In this document: piece after piece, positions 50,865 to 58,886 of the stretch
How positions within the stretch are numbered: the first letter of the stretch is position 1
How the letters are laid out: each line of letters begins with the position of its first letter
The notes under the pieces: generated by a model
What the model was told of the DNA's origin: nothing
Seen by the model: the letters and a program-made list of their open reading frames with translations, nothing else
Database searches by the model: none
Program-made: the position numbers and the translations under genes
Origin: UBA6115 sp050952935
GTDB lineage: Bacteria; Bacillota; Clostridia; Christensenellales; Aristaeellaceae
DNA length: 64,000 nt
Assembly: GCA_050952935.1 (NCBI GenBank)
Contig: JBMNLS010000002.1
Span: 682,001-746,000, forward strand
Direction of reading: 5' to 3'

Positions 50865-51592
50865 AGCAGTGCATCTATCTGATTGAGGAGAATGAACGGA
50901 TAGCTGAAAACACCTACCGCATGGTGTTTAAAGGAGATGCATCCGCTTTCACAGCCCCGGGTCAGTTTTTGAATTTGCAGTTAAGCGGACTGTACTTGCG
51001 CCGTCCTTTTTCGGTGAGCGAGTGGGAGAAAGACAAGGTTACCATCGTATACAAGGTGGTGGGCGCCGGCACCCAGAAAATGGCCACGTTCAAGCGTGGC
51101 CGGGAAGTGGATGTGCTGACCGGCCTTGGTAATGGCTTTGACTTGTCAAAAAGCGGTTCCAGGCCGCTGCTGATTGGTGGCGGGGCAGGGGTGCCGCCTT
51201 TGATGATGCTTTGCAAAATGCTGCTGACCCAGGGGAAACAGCCGACAGTCGCCATGGGATTTGCCAGCGCCGGAGAAGTGTTTTTTCAGGAGGCTTTCAG
51301 CCGCCTGGGGGTGCAGGTGGATGTGGCGACCATGGATGGCTCCATGGGGACAAAGGGTGTGGTGCTGGATGCCTGCCGAATGGATTCTTGCACCTATTTC
51401 TATGCCTGTGGGCCGGTTCCGATGCTAAAGGCAGTATGTGACGCCGCCTGCAGCGACGGGCAGCTGAGCCTGGAGGAGCGCATGGGCTGTGGTTTTGGCG
51501 CCTGCATGGGCTGTACGGTGATGACAGCGTCTGGCGCTAAGCGGGTGTGTGTGGATGGCCCGGTGTTTGAGAAAGGGGAGCTGATTTGGTGA
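50861..51592 (+). CDS. pyrK: Dihydroorotate dehydrogenase electron-transfer subunit
   Basis: A 243-residue FAD and [2Fe-2S] protein that passes electrons from PyrD to NAD+. The flavin-binding RRPFSVSEW region is N-terminal; the cluster cysteines are in ERMGCGFGACMGCTV and the later VCVDGPVF. It overlaps pyrC by 4 nt. Its presence means that the following PyrD is of the NAD-linked 1B type. Confidence 0.94.
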   Translation: MKQCIYLIEENERIAENTYRMVFKGDASAFTAPGQFLNLQLSGLYLRRPFSVSEWEKDKVTIVYKVVGAGTQKMATFKRGREVDVLTGLGNGFDLSKSGSRPLLIGGGAGVPPLMMLCKMLLTQGKQPTVAMGFASAGEVFFQEAFSRLGVQVDVATMDGSMGTKGVVLDACRMDSCTYFYACGPVPMLKAVCDAACSDGQLSLEERMGCGFGACMGCTVMTASGAKRVCVDGPVFEKGELIW

Positions 51593-52512
51593 GTACGGCT
51601 GTTGAGCTCTGCGGCATTCAGCTGGACAACCCTGTAATCGCCGCCAGCGGCACCTTTGGCTTCGGGGAGGAATTCGCCAGGCTGTATGATATTAATTGCC
51701 TGGGTAGCTTTTCCTTCAAAGGCACCACCTTATTGCCCCGGGACGGCAACCTGCCGCCCCGCATTGCGGATTGCCCGGCAGGGCTTCTTAACGCTGTTGG
51801 CTTGCAAAATCCGGGGATAGACCGGGTGGTGGCTGAGGAATTGCCCAGAATTGCCGGCTATTATCATAAACCTGTGATGGCCAATGTCAGCGGTTTTTTT
51901 GTTGATGACTATGTTAAGGTGTGTGAGGTGTTGGACAGCCAGCCCCAGGTGGGGTGGCTTGAGGTAAACATCTCCTGCCCCAATGTGCATGGGGGTGGTA
52001 TGGCCTTTGGCACCTCTTACCAGGCGGCGGGGGAGGTCACCCGGGCAGTGCGCAAGGTGACGAGAAAACCCCTGATTGTGAAGCTGTCTCCCAATGTAAC
52101 CGACATTACTGAGATAGCCCGGGCCTGTGAAGCGGAGGGGGCGGATGGATTAAGCCTCATCAACACCATTTTGGGCATGCGGATCAACCTGAAAACAAAA
52201 AAACCGCTGCTAAAAAACATTACAGGCGGGCTGTCCGGCCCGGCGATTTTCCCGGTGGCGCTGAGGATGGTATATCAGGTATATGAGGTGGTGCGCATTC
52301 CCCTGGTGGGGATAGGCGGGGTCAGCAGCGCCGAGGATGTGATTGAGATGATGCTGGCGGGGGCCACTGCCGTTCAGGTGGGCAGCGCTAACCTGATTAA
52401 TCCTTTTGCATGCCGGGATATTATTGAGGCCCTGCCGGAGGTTATGGCTAAGTACCAAATTTCTAAGCTGAGCGATATCATAGGAGGTGCCCATACATGG
52501 GGAAAGATGTAA
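51589..52512 (+). CDS. pyrD: Dihydroorotate dehydrogenase B, catalytic subunit
   Basis: A 307-residue FMN barrel oxidising dihydroorotate to orotate. Family stretches: NPVIAASGTFGFGEEF, VNISCPNVHGGG and GIGGVSSAEDVIEM; the catalytic Cys is in the NISCPN motif. The GTG at 51589 overlaps the pyrK stop; a TTG one codon earlier is possible. Confidence 0.94.
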   Translation: MSTAVELCGIQLDNPVIAASGTFGFGEEFARLYDINCLGSFSFKGTTLLPRDGNLPPRIADCPAGLLNAVGLQNPGIDRVVAEELPRIAGYYHKPVMANVSGFFVDDYVKVCEVLDSQPQVGWLEVNISCPNVHGGGMAFGTSYQAAGEVTRAVRKVTRKPLIVKLSPNVTDITEIARACEAEGADGLSLINTILGMRINLKTKKPLLKNITGGLSGPAIFPVALRMVYQVYEVVRIPLVGIGGVSSAEDVIEMMLAGATAVQVGSANLINPFACRDIIEALPEVMAKYQISKLSDIIGGAHTWGKM

Positions 52513-53198
52513 TTGTTGCCCTGGATTTTCCCGGTCGTCATGAGACCATGGGATTTCTTGACCTGTTTCGGGAGGAGAAGCCATATGTCAAAATTGGCAT
52601 GGAGCTTTTCTATCGGGAAGGGCCGGATATGGTGCGGGAGATCAAACAGCGTGGTCACCGTATTTTTTTGGATTTAAAGCTGCATGACATCCCCAACACC
52701 GTGGCTTCAGCCATGCTGAATCTGGGGCGGTTGAATGTGGATATGATCAACCTGCATGCCGCAGGCGGCATGGAAATGATGCGCCAGGCGGCGCAGGCGC
52801 TTAGCGTCCTGGGCGATGAAAAACCCCTCCTCATCGCGGTAACGGTTCTCACATCCTTGACGCAAGAGGCGGTTAAGGATGAGCTGCTGATTGCAGGCTC
52901 CCTTCAGGATACGGTGCTTCACTATGCTGCCAATGCCAAGGTTGCCGGGCTTGACGGGGTGGTGTGTTCGCCGCTGGAGGCAGCCGGCGTCCATGAGAAG
53001 CTGGGCAAAGCGTTTGTCACCGTCACCCCGGGCATTCGCTTCGCGGGCGGCGATAAGGGAGATCAGCAGCGCGTGACAACGCCCGCAAAGGCCCGGGAAT
53101 TGGGGGCGGACTACATTGTGGTGGGCAGGCCTGTGACCAGGGCTGAAGACCCGGTGAGCGCATACAGGAGGTGTATCCATGAGTTTGTCGGCGCGTGA
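52497..53198 (+). CDS. pyrF: Orotidine 5'-phosphate decarboxylase
   Basis: A 233-residue decarboxylase giving UMP. The catalytic LDLKLHDIPNTV (K-x-x-D pair) and the C-terminal phosphate loop VVGRPVTRAEDP are clear. GGAGG precedes the ATG, which lies 16 nt inside the pyrD gene. Confidence 0.95.
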   Translation: MGKDVIVALDFPGRHETMGFLDLFREEKPYVKIGMELFYREGPDMVREIKQRGHRIFLDLKLHDIPNTVASAMLNLGRLNVDMINLHAAGGMEMMRQAAQALSVLGDEKPLLIAVTVLTSLTQEAVKDELLIAGSLQDTVLHYAANAKVAGLDGVVCSPLEAAGVHEKLGKAFVTVTPGIRFAGGDKGDQQRVTTPAKARELGADYIVVGRPVTRAEDPVSAYRRCIHEFVGA

Positions 53199-53829
53199 GA
53201 TGATTGCGAGAGGTTTGCTGGAAATTGGCGCGGTTTTTTTGCGCCCGGACGAGCCTTTTACCTGGGCCAGCGGCATCAAAAGCCCCATTTACTGTGACAA
53301 CAGGCTGACTCTGTCTGACCCAGATCTGCGCAACCAGATAGAGCAGGACATAGTGGACACGATCAGGGAAAAATATCCTCACGCTGACGCCCTGATGGGC
53401 ACCAGCACTGCGGGCATTCCCCATGCCGCCATCGCGGCGCATCTGCTGGGCTTGCCCATGGGTTATGTGAGAAGCGGCAGCAAGGATCATGGCCGGCAAA
53501 ACCGCATCGAAGGAAGGCTGGAAAAAGGCTGGAAAGTGGTGGTGGTGGAAGATCTGGTGTCAACCGGCGGCAGCGTGATCGAGGTGGTAGAAGCGTTGCG
53601 GGAGGCGGGGGCTGAGGTGCTGGGCATTGTCAGCATCTTTACCTATGGCATGAAGCAAAGCCTTGAACGCCTAAAAATGGCCCAGGTGAACAATACAAGC
53701 CTGACGGATTTTGACGCGGTGGTGGAGATCGCGGCTCAAGAAGGGCGCATTCGTCAGGAGGATATCGCCCGGCTCAAAGCTTTCAGGGATAATCCAAGGG
53801 ATGAAAGGTGGATAGGGGAGGATTTATGA
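53179..53829 (+). CDS. pyrE: Orotate phosphoribosyltransferase
   Basis: A 216-residue type I phosphoribosyltransferase joining orotate to PRPP. N-terminal FTWASGIKSPIYCDNR and the PRPP loop VVVVEDLVSTGGSVIEVV are diagnostic. It overlaps pyrF by 20 nt. Confidence 0.95.
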   Translation: MSLSAREMIARGLLEIGAVFLRPDEPFTWASGIKSPIYCDNRLTLSDPDLRNQIEQDIVDTIREKYPHADALMGTSTAGIPHAAIAAHLLGLPMGYVRSGSKDHGRQNRIEGRLEKGWKVVVVEDLVSTGGSVIEVVEALREAGAEVLGIVSIFTYGMKQSLERLKMAQVNNTSLTDFDAVVEIAAQEGRIRQEDIARLKAFRDNPRDERWIGEDL

Positions 53830-54743
53830 GGCACATTATCAGCATCATGGACTTGACGGTGGCGGAAATTGATGAATTAATTCAGACCGCCCAGGACATC
53901 ATCGCAAACCCGGTGAAGTACCGGGAAAGCTGCCGCTACAAAAAGCTGGCCACCCTGTTTTTTGAGCCGTCAACGCGCACCCGGCTGAGCTTTGAGGCGG
54001 CCATGTATGAGCTGGGCGGTCAGGTTCTGGGCTTTTCTGAGGCTCAGTCCAGCTCCGCAGCCAAGGGTGAGAGCGTGGCCGACACCATCCGCACCGTGTG
54101 CTGTTACGCGGATATCATCGCCATGCGGCATCCCAAAGAAGGGGCGCCAACGGTGGCCGCGGTTCACTCCTCGGTGCCCATTATTAACGCGGGTGATGGC
54201 GGACAGAACCACCCCACCCAAACCCTGACCGACCTGCTGACCATCAAGCTGGAAAAAGGTGGTTTTGAGGGGTTGACAGTGGGACTTTGCGGAGACCTGA
54301 AATTTGGCCGTACCGTTCATTCCCTGATTACCGCCATGTGCCGCTATCCCGGTGTGCGCTTTGTGCTGATTTCGCCTGAGGAGCTGAAGGTACCCAGCTA
54401 TGTGAAGATTCCGCTGAAGGAAGGCAAGGTACCCTACACCCAGACCACCGATTTGGCAAGCGTGCTGCCGGAACTGGACATTCTCTACATGACCCGGGTG
54501 CAGCGGGAACGCTTCTTTAATGAGGACGATTATGTGCGCCTGAAGGACAGCTACATCCTGACCCCGGAAAAGCTGACCCATGCCAGGAAGGATCTTTCCA
54601 TCATGCATCCGTTGCCCCGGGTGAACGAGATTTCAGTCGCCATTGACGAAGATCCCAGGGCTTGCTATTTTAAGCAGGTGCTAAATGGCAAATACATCCG
54701 CATGGCCCTGATTCTTAAACTGTTGGAGGTAACAGCGGCATGA
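53826..54743 (+). CDS. pyrB: Aspartate carbamoyltransferase, catalytic chain
   Basis: A 305-residue enzyme making carbamoyl-aspartate. Carbamoyl-phosphate motif FFEPSTRTRLSFEAAM, HPTQTLTDLLT and HPLPRVNEI are present. The ATG at 53826 follows GGGGAGG and overlaps the pyrE stop by 4 nt. Confidence 0.95.
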   Translation: MRHIISIMDLTVAEIDELIQTAQDIIANPVKYRESCRYKKLATLFFEPSTRTRLSFEAAMYELGGQVLGFSEAQSSSAAKGESVADTIRTVCCYADIIAMRHPKEGAPTVAAVHSSVPIINAGDGGQNHPTQTLTDLLTIKLEKGGFEGLTVGLCGDLKFGRTVHSLITAMCRYPGVRFVLISPEELKVPSYVKIPLKEGKVPYTQTTDLASVLPELDILYMTRVQRERFFNEDDYVRLKDSYILTPEKLTHARKDLSIMHPLPRVNEISVAIDEDPRACYFKQVLNGKYIRMALILKLLEVTAA

Positions 54744-55162
54744 ATATAGATTCAATTAAAAACGGCATCGTCATTGATCATATCAAGGCGGGCCAAGGCA
54801 TGAAAATCTATGATTTTCTGGATCTGGGGAAGCTGGACTGCTCGGTGGCCATCATCAAGAATGCTTCCAGCAACAAGATGGGGAAAAAGGATATCATCAA
54901 AATCGACTCGGACCTGAGCAGTGTGGATTTGAATGCGCTGGGCTATATTGATCCCAACATCACCATCAATGTCATTAAAAACAGCCAAAGAGTAAAGAAA
55001 TATCATCCAGAACTGCCGGACACCATCACCAACATCATCCGCTGCAAAAACCCCCGCTGCATCACCTCTACCGAGCAGGAGCTGCCACACATATTCAAAC
55101 TTATAGACCGGGAAAAGGACGAATACCGGTGCATCTATTGTGAGAGCAAGGCAAATGTCTGA
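54740..55162 (+). CDS. pyrI: Aspartate carbamoyltransferase, regulatory chain
   Basis: A 140-residue allosteric subunit. The N-terminal nucleotide-binding domain (IDHIKAGQGMKIYDFL) is followed by a zinc domain with four cysteines (CKNPRC and CIYC). It makes PyrB responsive to CTP and ATP. It overlaps pyrB by 4 nt and closes the operon; carbamoyl-phosphate synthetase and pyrR are not in the window. Confidence 0.94.
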   Translation: MNIDSIKNGIVIDHIKAGQGMKIYDFLDLGKLDCSVAIIKNASSNKMGKKDIIKIDSDLSSVDLNALGYIDPNITINVIKNSQRVKKYHPELPDTITNIIRCKNPRCITSTEQELPHIFKLIDREKDEYRCIYCESKANV

Positions 55163-55167
55163 GCATG

Positions 55168-55187
55168 AAGGCCTCCGGGCCTTTTTG
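55168..55187 (+). terminator. Terminator of the pyrimidine operon
   Basis: AAGGCC pairs with GGCCTT over loop TCCG, followed by TTTG, starting 6 nt after the pyrI stop. Confidence 0.75.
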
Positions 55188-55201
55188 CTTGATGGCAAAC
55201 T

Positions 55202-55229
55202 TTGAAAAACAGGGCTTCAATGGTATAAT
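55202..55229 (+). promoter_or_regulatory. Promoter of ybaB-recR-tdk-rmuC
   Basis: TTGAAA (55202-55207), a 16-bp spacer and TATAAT (55224-55229) preceded by TGG, making an extended -10. It lies about 71 bp before the YbaB start. Confidence 0.75.
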
Positions 55230-55299
55230 TGAACAAATCTGGTTTATAAAGCCGGAAAATATCATCAGGCTTAAGGGAGCCTGTTTTGGAGGAGCAACA

Positions 55300-55644
55300 A
55301 TGGCAAGAGGCGGTAAACAGTTTGGCGGCTTTGGCGGGGCCAACATGCAGCAGTTGATGCGTCAGGCGCAGAAAATGCAGGAGCAGCTGGCGCAGGCCCA
55401 GGAAGCCCTGGATGAAAAAGAATATGAGGCGTCTTCTGGCGGCGGCATGGTCACCTGCAAGGTGAGCGGCAAGCGTGAGGTGATAAGCCTTGTAATTAAT
55501 CCTGAAGCGGTTGATCCGGATGATGTGGAAATGTTGGAAGATCTGGTGAAAGCCGCCGTGAATGAGGCGCTGCGTCAGGGTGAGGAAGCCCGGGAAGCGG
55601 CCATGGCCGCCATGACGCCCGGCGGCATGGGCGGTCTGTTTTAA
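55300..55644 (+). CDS. YbaB/EbfC nucleoid-associated protein
   Basis: A 114-residue protein of the YbaB family: Gly-rich N-terminus, helix MQQLMRQAQKMQEQLAQAQ, strand YEASSGGGMVTCKVSG and a C-terminal helix. The family binds DNA as a dimer. GGAGG precedes the ATG at 55300; a longer frame to 55165 runs through the terminator and promoter and is rejected. dnaX, its usual upstream neighbour, is absent. Confidence 0.92.
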   Translation: MARGGKQFGGFGGANMQQLMRQAQKMQEQLAQAQEALDEKEYEASSGGGMVTCKVSGKREVISLVINPEAVDPDDVEMLEDLVKAAVNEALRQGEEAREAAMAAMTPGGMGGLF

Positions 55645-56243
55645 TGAGCCGGCAGGCAGAGCCCATTGAGCGTATGACGGCGGAATTGGTCAAGCTGCCG
55701 GGCATTGGCCGTAAAAGCGCCCAGCGCCTGGCCTATTTTCTGGCGGCACAGCCCTTGGATCAGGTGAGGGAGTTGACCCAGGGCATTTTTCAGGGGCGCG
55801 AAGCCATCAGGCATTGTGAGCGGTGCGGCAACTACACCGCGGAGATGTTGTGCCCGGTATGTGCCGACCCAAGGCGGCGGCAGGATTTACTGTGCGTGGT
55901 GCGGGATCCAAGGGATGTGGCCGCCATGGAGCGTATGCACGATTATCATGGGCTGTATCATGTTCTCCATGGCATACTTTCGCCAATGGATGGTGTGGGC
56001 CCCGATGACATCCGCATCAAGGAGCTGCTGGAGCGCTTGGAAGAGGGGGAAGTGAAGGAGCTGATCCTGGCCACCAACCCCGACATTGAAGGCGAAGCCA
56101 CAGCGGCTTATATTGCGCGGCTGGTTAAAGCCAAGGGCATTCGCGTGACCCGCATTGCCCACGGCGTGCCGGTGGGGAGCGACCTGGAGTATGCTGATGA
56201 GATTACCCTGTCAAAAGCCATGGAAGGCAGGCGGGAAATGTAA
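55644..56243 (+). CDS. recR: Recombination mediator RecR
   Basis: A 199-residue RecR that loads RecA at gaps with RecF/RecO. It shows the helix-hairpin-helix LPGIGRKSAQRLAYFL, a four-Cys zinc finger (CERCGNYTAEMLCPVC) and a TOPRIM domain with ATNPDIEGEATAAYIA. Its ATG shares a base with the YbaB stop (TAATG). Confidence 0.96.
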   Translation: MSRQAEPIERMTAELVKLPGIGRKSAQRLAYFLAAQPLDQVRELTQGIFQGREAIRHCERCGNYTAEMLCPVCADPRRRQDLLCVVRDPRDVAAMERMHDYHGLYHVLHGILSPMDGVGPDDIRIKELLERLEEGEVKELILATNPDIEGEATAAYIARLVKAKGIRVTRIAHGVPVGSDLEYADEITLSKAMEGRREM

Positions 56244-56833
56244 TGCTGCACTTTTATTATGGCGTGATGGGCTCCAGCAAAACAGCGCAGCTGCTGATGC
56301 AGCGCTACAACTATCAGCAGCTTGGGCTGCGGGTGGCGCTGGTGAAGCCCGCCATTGACACCCGCATGGGGGAGAACCTGGTCTATTCCCGGGTGGGCCT
56401 GTCAGCGCCAGCGGAATTGGTTTTGGAAAGCGGGCACAGCGCCCGGGAGCAGCTGCTGTGGCTGGCTGCGCGCAACGCGTGTTCCGGTTTTGAATATGTG
56501 TTTGTGGATGAAGCGCAGTTCTTAACTGCGGAGCAGGTGCAGGAGCTGGCCGATATGGCCGATGAGCTGGATATCTTTTGCTATGGCCTGAGAACGGATT
56601 TTCAGGGCAACTTCTTTCCCGGCTCCGCTGCTCTTTTGCGCCTTGCGGAAGAAATCCACGAGGTACCGGGCGGATTATGCTGGTGCGGCGCCAAGGCCAC
56701 CATGAATACCCGGGTGGATCCGGAAGGGCGGGTGATCAAAACCGGGGAACAGGTGATGATTGATAACCAGCAGGCTATCCGCTATATTGGCCTGTGCTAT
56801 CGTCACTGGCGGCAGGGGATCAGCCATGTCTGA
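56243..56833 (+). CDS. tdk: Thymidine kinase
   Basis: A 196-residue type II thymidine kinase. P-loop GVMGSSKTAQLLM, Walker B/catalytic VFVDEAQFLTAEQV, and a zinc lasso with CWCG and a C-terminal C-Y-R-H. It salvages thymidine to dTMP, feeding tmk. It starts at the recR stop (1-nt overlap). Confidence 0.94.
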   Translation: MLHFYYGVMGSSKTAQLLMQRYNYQQLGLRVALVKPAIDTRMGENLVYSRVGLSAPAELVLESGHSAREQLLWLAARNACSGFEYVFVDEAQFLTAEQVQELADMADELDIFCYGLRTDFQGNFFPGSAALLRLAEEIHEVPGGLCWCGAKATMNTRVDPEGRVIKTGEQVMIDNQQAIRYIGLCYRHWRQGISHV

Positions 56834-58202
56834 GGCGCTGTCAAGCCAGAAGCTCTGGCTGATCATCATTTTGGTAGTGCTGCTTGTTGGCCTTGTTTTG
56901 CTGGCGATGCTGATCGCACGTCAGAAAAGACAGCAGACCGCCCAACGTCGTATGCGGGAGGAGAGCGAAAACCTGCTGACCGAGTATATGGAGCGGCTGA
57001 TCAGGGACACCGAAGCTCGCCTTACCGCCAACGCCAGCTATGACCAGAATGCTCTGCAAAGCGCTCTGCGCGCCCAGGAGGCTTCCTCAGGCAGCCGACT
57101 TGACCGCATGGATCAGCGTCTGGACAGCGCGCTTGGCATCCAGGCGGAGAGGCTCAAGCACCTGGATGAGGTGCTCAATATGCGCCTGGGGCAGAACGAC
57201 CAGAAGGTGGGGGAGATGCGGGACACGCTATTTCAATCCCTCACCCAGATGCGCCAGGATAACGCCGCGAAGCTTGAGGAAATGCGCAAGACTGTGGATG
57301 AAAGCCTGCACCAAACCCTAAGCCGCCGCCTGGGGGAAAGCTTTTCCCTGGTGAATGAGCGTTTGGAAGCCGTCCACAAAGGTCTGGGGGAAATGCAGAC
57401 CCTGGCCAGCGGGGTGGGCGACCTGAAAAAGGTGCTCAGCAACATCAAAACCCGGGGCACCTGGGGGGAGACCCAATTGGGAATGCTGCTGGAGGAAGCG
57501 CTTGCCCCCTCCCAGTACGACACCAATATCGCCGTTAAACCCGGCAGCTCTGAACGGGTGGAGTATGCCATCCGCCTGCCGGGGCGTGAGGACGGGATGA
57601 TTGTCCACCTACCCATTGACGCCAAGTTTCCCATGGAGGACTATGAGCGCCTCCAGGCTGCACAGGAGGGAGACGACAAAAGGCTGGTGGATGAAGCCTT
57701 GAACGCTGTGGGCCAGGCCATCACCCGGGAGGCGGCGCGCATTGCCGGCAAGTATATTGCCCCGCCCTTCACCACCGATTTTGCCATTCTCTACCTGCCG
57801 GTGGAGGGGCTGTATGCAGAGGTGCTCAGGCTTCCCGGTCTGGTAGAAAAGCTGCAGCGGACAAACCGTGTCACCATTGCCGGGCCCACAACGCTATTGG
57901 CGCTGCTCAACAGCCTGCAAATGGGTTTCCGCACGCTGGCCATTGAGAAGCGCTCAGGCGAGGTGTGGCGCCTTCTTAGCCAGGTGAAAAACGACTTTAA
58001 CGCCTTTGGAGACACGCTGGAGAAAACCCAGCTTCGTTTGCGCCAAGCTAGTGAGTCCATTGACCTGGCGGCCCGCAAAACCCGGGTCATCACCAGGCGT
58101 CTGCGCCATGTGGAATCCTTTGAGGAATCAGAAGCCGGTGCCTTGCCTGCTGATGAAGAGTTGGAGGCAATGGACATATCAGAACAATCCCCATCAGATT
58201 AA
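56826..58202 (+). CDS. rmuC: DNA recombination protein RmuC
   Basis: A 458-residue RmuC-family protein: N-terminal transmembrane helix (LWLIIILVVLLVGLVLLAML), a long coiled coil (about 35-200), then the RmuC nuclease-like domain (TRGTWGETQLGMLLEEAL, LPIDAKFPMEDYERL, FAILYLPVEGLYAEVL). The family restrains recombination between inverted repeats. The ATG at 56826 follows AGGGGA and overlaps tdk by 8 nt. Confidence 0.93.
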   Translation: MSEALSSQKLWLIIILVVLLVGLVLLAMLIARQKRQQTAQRRMREESENLLTEYMERLIRDTEARLTANASYDQNALQSALRAQEASSGSRLDRMDQRLDSALGIQAERLKHLDEVLNMRLGQNDQKVGEMRDTLFQSLTQMRQDNAAKLEEMRKTVDESLHQTLSRRLGESFSLVNERLEAVHKGLGEMQTLASGVGDLKKVLSNIKTRGTWGETQLGMLLEEALAPSQYDTNIAVKPGSSERVEYAIRLPGREDGMIVHLPIDAKFPMEDYERLQAAQEGDDKRLVDEALNAVGQAITREAARIAGKYIAPPFTTDFAILYLPVEGLYAEVLRLPGLVEKLQRTNRVTIAGPTTLLALLNSLQMGFRTLAIEKRSGEVWRLLSQVKNDFNAFGDTLEKTQLRLRQASESIDLAARKTRVITRRLRHVESFEESEAGALPADEELEAMDISEQSPSD

Positions 58203-58217
58203 ATCAGGAGGTGCTTT

Positions 58218-58616
58218 ATGGAAAACAAACAAACCGGTGGTCAGGAGCTTCAGTTCAGCTTTGCCCACAACAACTTCAATGTCGTCGATCTTGAAAAGTC
58301 CCTCGCCTTTTACAAGGAGGCCTTGGGGCTTCAGGAAGTATCCCGCATGGAAAAGGAGGGTTTTACCCTTGTTTACCTTGGAGATGGGGTGACCAGCCAC
58401 CAGCTGGAGCTGACCTGGCTTAAAGACTTTGACCGTCCCCGCTACAACCTGGGTGACAACGAAATTCACCTGGCCATGCGCGTGAAAGATATGGACGCTG
58501 CCCTGAAAAAGCACAAAGCCATGGATGTGGTCTGCTTCGAAAACCCTGCCATGGGCATTTATTTTATTTGTGATCCGGATGGTTACTGGATCGAGATCGT
58601 GCCGGATAAGGGCTGA
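58218..58616 (+). CDS. Glyoxalase I-like VOC protein
   Basis: A 132-residue VOC protein close to lactoylglutathione lyases. Candidate metal ligands are the His of FAHNNFNVVDLEKSLAFYKE, the Glu of HQLELTWL, the His of EIHLAMRV and the Glu of YWIEIVP. GlxI isomerises methylglyoxal adducts; thiol specificity cannot be read. GGAGG precedes the ATG. Confidence 0.82.
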   Translation: MENKQTGGQELQFSFAHNNFNVVDLEKSLAFYKEALGLQEVSRMEKEGFTLVYLGDGVTSHQLELTWLKDFDRPRYNLGDNEIHLAMRVKDMDAALKKHKAMDVVCFENPAMGIYFICDPDGYWIEIVPDKG

Positions 58617-58624
58617 TAGTGTAT

Positions 58625-58662
58625 AAAAAGGCCAGGGAATTTATGTGTTCCCTGGCCTTTTT
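58625..58662. terminator. Bidirectional terminator
   Basis: Perfect 15-bp arms AAAAAGGCCAGGGAA and TTCCCTGGCCTTTTT around an 8-nt loop, between the glyoxalase-like gene and the converging Opp operon. U-tracts exist on both strands. Confidence 0.93.
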
Positions 58663-58676
58663 CTCTTATCCTGTTT

Positions 58677-58886
58677 TTACAGCACCCAAAGGGCGGCAAC
58701 GCCCACCATGATGAGCAGCGCCACCAGCGCCACCGGCACGATCACAATCAGCGCTGAAAGGGTCATGGCCAGCTTGTCACCCTTTTCAAGATATATCTCA
58801 TCCTCATAGGGCCGGGCATTTTTCCGCTCATTGGCCTTTTCCTGGAGAAACTTGAGGGCGCGATCCACCCGCTTTTGAAGCATCAT
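58677..58886 (-). CDS. Small membrane protein at the end of the Opp operon
   Basis: A 69-residue protein with a charged amphipathic N-terminal half (RALKFLQEKANERKNARPYE) and one C-terminal transmembrane helix (TLSALIVIVPVALVALLIMV). Its ATG-ATG overlaps the oppF stop codon, so it is translated with it. No known family. Position suggests an accessory factor for the transporter. Confidence 0.7.
   Translation of the reverse strand: MMLQKRVDRALKFLQEKANERKNARPYEDEIYLEKGDKLAMTLSALIVIVPVALVALLIMVGVAALWVL

Noticed and set aside
55165..55299. N-terminal extension of the YbaB protein
   Set aside because: It would read through the pyr operon terminator and the extended -10 promoter; the ATG at 55300 has a strong ribosome site.
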